Below are positions 60,208 to 64,000 of a stretch of DNA of 64,000 nucleotides, piece by piece. The DNA comes from Gammaproteobacteria bacterium HGW-Gammaproteobacteria-15 (lineage in GTDB: Bacteria; Pseudomonadota; Gammaproteobacteria; Enterobacterales; Alteromonadaceae), in NCBI GenBank assembly GCA_002840125.1, contig PGZF01000002.1, forward strand, positions 62,001-126,000, written 5' to 3'. The notes under the pieces were generated by a model. It was given only the letters and a program-made list of their open reading frames with translations, made no database searches and was not told where the DNA came from. Position 1 is the first letter of the stretch. The number at the start of each line of letters is the position of its first letter. The translations under genes were made by a program, and so were the position numbers.

Positions 60208-60787
60208 TATCAGGTTGTGTGGGTATGGCTGCCATTTCGAGCATTTTTTCGCGAAAGCTGTTTAACCCCTGCATAACTAAGCCATAGGTTTTGTCTACGC
60301 CGCTTTCTACTTCGCCTTCATACACTTTTAAGCCTTTAAGAATATCTTTGGCGTCGTTAAAACCTTTTTCGATACCGCCGCCGATGATCTTCATAAAGCT
60401 ATCAAGGGTTTCTTCTTCTGATTTGCCTGGGTTCAGTTCTTTGTAACGGCTGTAAAAGCCGGTAGCAAAGGCAACAATGCGATCGGCTGTGGCCTCAGCA
60501 GAGGTATCAATGCCGGAATCATAAATTTTCTGCGCGGCGTTTTCGCCCATTACCGGTTCCAGTTCGGCGTTTATGCCTTCGAGCGCAGTTTTGTACAATA
60601 AGCTTAGCGAATCGTTATTGCTACGCAGCGATACCTGCTCATTCGCACGTAAAATGGCGGTGTTTTGCGCTTGTTTGGCCTGCGCTGCCATATTTTTAAT
60701 GCCGCGGTTATCGTCTGTTTTTACGCTGGCAGTATTGGGTTTGGCAGCGCCTGCTACAGAGGCGCTATTGCCGGAAGTAATTGACAT
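60191..60787 (-). CDS. DUF5610 protein
   Basis: A 198-residue, mostly helical soluble protein. A low-complexity Ser/Ala/Asn N-terminus (MSITSGNSASVAGAAKPNTA) precedes the DUF5610 core: SLLYKTALEGINAELEPVMG, DTSAEATADRIVAFATGFYS, and FMKIIGGGIEKGFNDAKDIL, ending near YGLVMQGLNSFRE. No function is known. The Asn/Ser-rich N-terminus without a signal peptide resembles flagellin-like or hook-associated proteins, but that similarity is weak. ATG follows AGGAGCAAG. Single gene. Confidence 0.82.
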   Translation of the reverse strand: MSITSGNSASVAGAAKPNTASVKTDDNRGIKNMAAQAKQAQNTAILRANEQVSLRSNNDSLSLLYKTALEGINAELEPVMGENAAQKIYDSGIDTSAEATADRIVAFATGFYSRYKELNPGKSEEETLDSFMKIIGGGIEKGFNDAKDILKGLKVYEGEVESGVDKTYGLVMQGLNSFREKMLEMAAIPTQPDNSAKV

Positions 60788-60995
60788 AATCTTGCTCCTG
60801 AAAAGCTGGTTTTAATCTGACATCAGTATAGCCCGTAACTGGTTAACGGCAGCTGCTGGCGAAACTTTAAGCTTTTTTGCAATTATTACTGCAGGCAGAA
60901 GGCAGGTAATACAGGTTGTAATGGTTTCAGCCTGCTCGTGCGCTTTGGCAAATAGCTTTATAATAGCCGCACTTTGATAAGGCAGGCTCTGTGTT

Positions 60996-62177
60996 GTGAT
61001 CGAGTACAAAAGCCCGGCGTTTTACCGTGCTACCTTCGCGTTGTGTTTGGCGGCTGTGGTGGTATTTGCCAATCTGCATTTGCTGCAACCCTTATTACCG
61101 GTGTTAAGCCGTGAGTTTGCCTTAACACCGCTACAAACTACCTGGGCGTACACCAGCGGCACTTTGTGCCTTGGCCTGTCGTTACTGGTTTATGCTGCGC
61201 TATCTGATGCCTGGGGCCGCAAAAAACTGCTGTTAATTACCCTGATTGGTATGACGCTAAGCACATTGGCTTTAACCCAGGTAGAGAGCTTTGCTGCTTT
61301 AGTATTCTGGCGCGCGGTGCAGGGTATTTTTCTCGGTGGTTTGCCTGCTGTGGCGATTGCCTATATGGGCGAAGAATACAGCAAACCGGCGCTGGTGGCT
61401 GCGGTGGGGTTTTATATCAGCGCTAACTCGTTAGGCGGCATAAGCGGCCGCTTAATGGCTGGGGCGTTGGCCGACATTGGCCACTGGCAGTGGGTGTTTT
61501 GGCCGGTAGCTGCTCTGGGTGTGGTGAGTTGTTATCTTATCTGGCGCAACTTACCGCAGGCAAAGCACTTTGTGGCTAAGCCATTTGCGTTAAAGCAAGC
61601 CCTGGCTGACAACCTGTATCATCTGCGCCAGCCACTATTACTGTTAACCTACCTTATTGGCGGGCTTAACTTTTTTATTTTTCTTAACCAGTACACCTAT
61701 ATTGCTTTTGTGCTGTCAGATACACCTTATAACTTGTCCAGTTTCTGGATTGGCTTGCTGTTTATTACTTATTTTACCGGTACTATCGGCTCGGCCATCT
61801 CCGGCAAAGTAGCACTGAAAATGCCGGTGCCGCTGGGTATGGCACTGGGCGTACTTATTTTAATGCTGGGAACCTTACTGACACTTGGCAGCAGTTTAGG
61901 CTTTATTGTGGCCGGGTTTTTTATTAATGCTTTTGGCTTTTTTCTTACCCATTCGCTAGCCAGTAGTTGGGTAAACCAGTGTGCCAGTAGGGCCAAGGCC
62001 AGTGCTAATGCACTGTATTTGGTGTTTTACTATGTTGGCGCCAGCACCGGTGGTTTGTATTTACAGCCTTTTTGGCAGTGGCACAGCTGGCATGGCGTAG
62101 TGCTGGGGGCGTTACTTATGTATGGTGTAACTCTGCTGTTATGTTTATGGCTGTGGCAGCGCGCTAAGCAACTGTAG
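60996..62177 (+). CDS. MFS transporter (YnfM-like)
   Basis: A 393-residue major facilitator with twelve helices. The motif A loop is LSDAWGRKKLLLITLIGMTL, and GGLPAVAIAYMGEEYSKPAL is the helix-four region typical of the YNFM family, as is ISANSLGGISGRLMAGALAD. The second half repeats the fold. Substrate unknown; relatives export drugs or arabinose-like compounds. The GTG at 60996 is the only plausible start before helix one. The 3' end overlaps the convergent rluF gene by 33 bp. A TATAAT (60959-60964) lies upstream, but I see no good -35 for it. Confidence 0.88.
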   Translation: MIEYKSPAFYRATFALCLAAVVVFANLHLLQPLLPVLSREFALTPLQTTWAYTSGTLCLGLSLLVYAALSDAWGRKKLLLITLIGMTLSTLALTQVESFAALVFWRAVQGIFLGGLPAVAIAYMGEEYSKPALVAAVGFYISANSLGGISGRLMAGALADIGHWQWVFWPVAALGVVSCYLIWRNLPQAKHFVAKPFALKQALADNLYHLRQPLLLLTYLIGGLNFFIFLNQYTYIAFVLSDTPYNLSSFWIGLLFITYFTGTIGSAISGKVALKMPVPLGMALGVLILMLGTLLTLGSSLGFIVAGFFINAFGFFLTHSLASSWVNQCASRAKASANALYLVFYYVGASTGGLYLQPFWQWHSWHGVVLGALLMYGVTLLLCLWLWQRAKQL

Positions 62178-62879
62178 CTGGTGTAACTCGGCACTGCTTA
62201 GCGGCCGCATTTGCCCTTCAGGCAGTTGTGCCAGCTGTAAATTATGCAACCGGTCACGTTTTAGCGCGGTAACACGATAACCCAGTGTTTTACACATATA
62301 GCGTATTTGCCGGTGCAGGCCCTGGGTTAACACAATATAAAACTGCTGGTTACCGCTTTGTGTTATCTGGCAAGGGCGGGATTGGTAGGTTTTTTCTCCC
62401 AGTTGCCAGCTTACCCCTGCAGCCATGCTGGCAATAAAATCGCCGGTGATGTTTTTATCAATATTAACCTGGTAGCCTTTTTCATGGTAATAGGCCGGGT
62501 GCATCAGGCGCTGGCTAAGTCCGCCATCATTGGTTAACAGCAATAAGCCGCTGGAATCTTTATCCAGCCGGCCCACCGCAAATAAACGCTGTGGTAATAA
62601 CCTGAGTACCTGATACAGGCTGGCCGGATCATCCGGGCGGTTATTGCAGTCAATCCCAACCGGTTTATGGTACAAAACATACTGCAAGGCCGGTTGGGCC
62701 GGTAACGGCAGGCCGTGAATACACACCCGATCCAAAGTGCTAACACCATCTGTGTGGCGCGCTACAGCGCCATTTATGCTAACTACGCCTTCGGTAATCA
62801 ACCGCTCGGCAGCACGGCGCGAGCAATAACCACTTTGGGCAATCCATCTTGCCAGACGCTGTGGAGCAGGGGATACCAT
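62145..62879 (-). CDS. rluF: Pseudouridine synthase RluF
   Basis: A 244-residue RsuA-family enzyme that converts uridine to pseudouridine in rRNA; in E. coli RluF acts on 23S U2604 and on tRNA-Tyr. An S4 RNA-binding domain (RLARWIAQSGYCSRRAAERL) is followed by VLYHKPVGIDCN and the catalytic Asp in FAVGRLDKDSSGLLLLTNDG. The YQVNIDKNITGDFIASMAAG segment and LVQGLHRQIR-type end (LTQGLHRQIRYMCKTLGYRV) match the RluF branch rather than RsuA or RluB. ATG 62879. It overlaps the convergent MFS gene end by 33 bp. Confidence 0.88.
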   Translation of the reverse strand: MVSPAPQRLARWIAQSGYCSRRAAERLITEGVVSINGAVARHTDGVSTLDRVCIHGLPLPAQPALQYVLYHKPVGIDCNNRPDDPASLYQVLRLLPQRLFAVGRLDKDSSGLLLLTNDGGLSQRLMHPAYYHEKGYQVNIDKNITGDFIASMAAGVSWQLGEKTYQSRPCQITQSGNQQFYIVLTQGLHRQIRYMCKTLGYRVTALKRDRLHNLQLAQLPEGQMRPLSSAELHQLQLLSALPQP

Positions 62880-63012
62880 GGAATGAAACCGTCAGAATAA
62901 AGATGCCGATAATAACCGATATAGCGGCGCAAGATCATCTGGCTGTAACATTTAGCAGGCACACTAAACACTGCCTGCAAGGCAAACCTGTTCCTCCTAG
63001 TGCTTCAAATTC

Positions 63013-63040
63013 GCCGGATCTATAAGGTCCGGCTTTTTTT
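63013..63040 (+). terminator. Orphan rho-independent terminator 1
   Basis: GCCGGA (63013-63018) pairs with TCCGGC (63028-63033), extended by wobble pairs around a TATAA loop, and is followed by seven T. No plus-strand gene lies directly upstream. Confidence 0.82.
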
Positions 63041-63191
63041 GCCCGCTATTACTTGCTTGTCGTTTTTTTATTGGTGTTGCTTAACAAGGTTTAATAAAAG
63101 TATCGCTAAGTTGTAACACAACTGACACTTAAGCCGGGCACAATGCACAGCGTTACACCTTCCTTCCTGGATTATTAAACACTATTTAGTG

Positions 63192-63220
63192 GCGGGGGCC
63201 TTGGCTCCCGCTTTATTTTT
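63192..63220 (+). terminator. Orphan rho-independent terminator 2
   Basis: GCGGGGGCC and GGCTCCCGC (63192-63211) form a GC-rich hairpin followed by TTTATTTTTT. It lies 130-160 bp before the sigma-factor start and about 150 bp after the first orphan terminator. Confidence 0.82.
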
Positions 63221-63352
63221 TCTGTAAAAACCTATCTGCAAAAACTAGCGATAAAAATATCTGTAAAACTTTTTGCTGCGTTTAAACCTTTCGCTTTACC
63301 CTGTCGACTAACCTGACAATTAACACAATAACTTTGGTATTTAAGGGCGTTT

Positions 63353-63877
63353 ATGGCTATGGAGATTGCGCAGGCAGTCACAGCTGCGCAAAAGGGCGAC
63401 AAACAAGCCTTTTACTACCTTTATCAGCAGTATGTTGGCCGGGTATACGCTATTTGCTGGCGCTTGCTGGCTAATAAACAAAAAGCTGAGGATGCCAGTC
63501 AGGAAATTTTTATTAAGGTGTGGCAGCAACTTGCCGGGTTTCGTGGCGATAGCAGCTTCGCCACCTGGCTGCACAGTATTGCTACCCGCACTGCTATTGA
63601 TATCTGGCGGCAGCAAAAATACCTGCGCTTAACCGACAGCAGTGACGAGCAACCAGAGCTGGCAGAGCAAGCCGTAGCGTGCACCAGTGAAGAGGCTCCG
63701 CTGGAGCAGGCTATACAACGCCTGCCAGCGCAGGCCAGAGCCGTATTTGTATTATTTGCGCTGGAGGGGTATCAGCACCAGGAAATTGCGGCTTTGCTGG
63801 GCATTGCCGAGGGTACCTCTAAAGCGCAGTATTTCAGAGCCAGACAATTGTTACAGGAGTGGTTAGCAGATGAATGA
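63353..63877 (+). CDS. ECF-type RNA polymerase sigma factor
   Basis: A 174-residue group IV sigma factor with region 2 (FYYLYQQYVGRVYAICWRLL, then KAEDASQEIFIKVWQQLAGF and SSFATWLHSIATRTAIDIWR) and region 4 (IQRLPAQARAVFVLFALEGY, HQEIAALLGIAEGTSKAQYF). No extra domains. It directs RNA polymerase to a small stress or envelope regulon, usually its own promoter included. ATG 63353 or 63359. Its stop overlaps the following ATG, which starts a probable anti-sigma factor that would hold it inactive. Confidence 0.93.
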   Translation: MAMEIAQAVTAAQKGDKQAFYYLYQQYVGRVYAICWRLLANKQKAEDASQEIFIKVWQQLAGFRGDSSFATWLHSIATRTAIDIWRQQKYLRLTDSSDEQPELAEQAVACTSEEAPLEQAIQRLPAQARAVFVLFALEGYQHQEIAALLGIAEGTSKAQYFRARQLLQEWLADE

Positions 63878-64000
63878 TCAGCAACTTGATAACGCTATCA
63901 GCAAGCTGGCACCGCAGATAGCACCACAACGTGATTTATGGCCAGACATCAGCGCACGGATTGATATGGCCGCGCAGCTTGAAATAACGGCACGGCCTGA
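63870..64000 (+). CDS. Probable anti-sigma factor, N-terminal part (3' end outside window)
   Basis: The first 43 codons are visible: MNDQQLDNAISKLAPQIAPQ then RDLWPDISARI. The PQRDLWPDI(x)xRI phrase occurs near the N-terminus of small anti-sigma proteins encoded after ECF genes in related bacteria, usually with one transmembrane helix further on. The ATG overlaps the sigma gene by 8 bp, indicating coupled translation. The rest lies outside the window, so the call rests on context and a short motif. Confidence 0.65.
   Translation, partial: MNDQQLDNAISKLAPQIAPQRDLWPDISARIDMAAQLEITARP

Larger units (their letters stand above)
62880..63352. other. 473-bp spacer with two plus-strand terminators and no clear gene
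   Basis: Two intrinsic terminators (63013-63040 and 63192-63220) point along the plus strand, yet the nearest upstream gene is on the minus strand, so they have no obvious mRNA to end. One or two short transcripts (small RNAs) starting in about 62890-62990 and 63060-63150 would explain them. A 40-codon frame at 62900-63022 runs into the first stem and has no ribosome site. TTGCTT (63077-63082) and TATCGC (63101-63106) form a weak promoter-like pair. The last part is the promoter region of the sigma-factor gene. Confidence 0.45.

Noticed and set aside
60812..61009. Minus-strand 65-codon frame upstream of the MFS gene
   Set aside because: It starts with TTG, has no ribosome site, overlaps the GTG of the MFS gene and resembles no family. 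Probably a chance frame in a spacer.
62900..63022. 40-codon plus-strand frame in the spacer before the sigma gene
   Set aside because: No ribosome site, and its end runs into the stem of an intrinsic terminator. A small RNA explains the terminator better.
1..64000. tRNA, rRNA, insertion sequences, prophage genes and CRISPR arrays
   Set aside because: Looked for by eye; no cloverleaf, rRNA segment, transposase, integrase or regular spaced repeats were recognised. Absence was not tested by computation.

Overview
The window looks like chromosomal DNA of an aerobic gammaproteobacterium. Gene content and protein style suggest the Rheinheimera / Alishewanella / Arsukibacterium group near Alteromonadales: a valine/isoleucine catabolic (ivd-type) gene order as in Shewanella, a Tricorn-like protease, M1 and M28 peptidases, a PEP-CTERM protein, and two-hairpin AYGGAY RNA elements. 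This placement is inference. I found no rRNA, tRNA, prophage, insertion sequence or CRISPR array. Both ends cut genes. LAYOUT: 1-2.7 kb is the tail of a branched-chain amino acid degradation operon (HIBYL-CoA hydrolase, mmsB, SDR), interrupted by two opposed AYGGAY RNA elements. 2.7-5.0 kb has an EamA exporter with a SoxR/MerR-type promoter, plus small proteins. 5.1-9.9 kb is a stress block: a 23-residue membrane peptide, a membrane protein, large-subunit catalase KatE, a 53-residue KGG-type protein and an MgtC-family protein. 9.9-18.4 kb is a two-armed surface-polysaccharide cluster (pyruvyltransferase, flippase, WecA-like initiator; GT4, WecG-like, GT2, polymerase, YdcF-like). 18.4-27.2 kb is a signalling block: an outputless PAS membrane protein, then a tightly overlapping run of receiver protein, HPt, stand-alone receiver, a 1618-residue LOV-GGDEF-EAL-REC protein and a cytoplasmic histidine kinase. 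It reads as a blue-light and phosphorelay input to cyclic-di-GMP beside the polysaccharide genes. 27.2-30.1 kb holds an MsbA-type ABC exporter and small conserved proteins. 30.2-33.0 kb is cueR-copA behind one 19-bp-spacer promoter. 33.0-35.0 kb is an SbtA-type bicarbonate permease with a divergent LysR regulator. 35-41 kb has exported peptidases, a SIMPL protein, a TetR regulator and a CBS protein, ending in a third AYGGAY element. 41.3-43.5 kb is a fatty-acid desaturase with its reductase. 43.7-46.0 kb is soxR divergent from a 30-residue peptide, a VOC protein and two flavoproteins. 46-51.5 kb includes a YbiI-like zinc-finger protein, an acetyltransferase, a Tricorn-like protease and a PEP-CTERM protein with a near-perfect sigma-54 promoter. 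51.8-56.2 kb is an RND efflux pair. 56.3-64 kb has a divergent NRAMP-family transporter, a GlgC-like protein lacking its C-terminal domain, paeA, a DUF5610 protein, an MFS exporter, rluF, a spacer with two orphan terminators, and an ECF sigma factor with the start of its probable anti-sigma factor. MOST INTERESTING: the LOV/phosphorelay/c-di-GMP operon; the three AYGGAY RNA elements, two of them opposed inside a catabolic operon; three MerR-family promoters with 19-bp spacers; the sigma-54 promoter of the PEP-CTERM gene; and four small genes (23, 30, 53 and 84 residues) in stress-type contexts.
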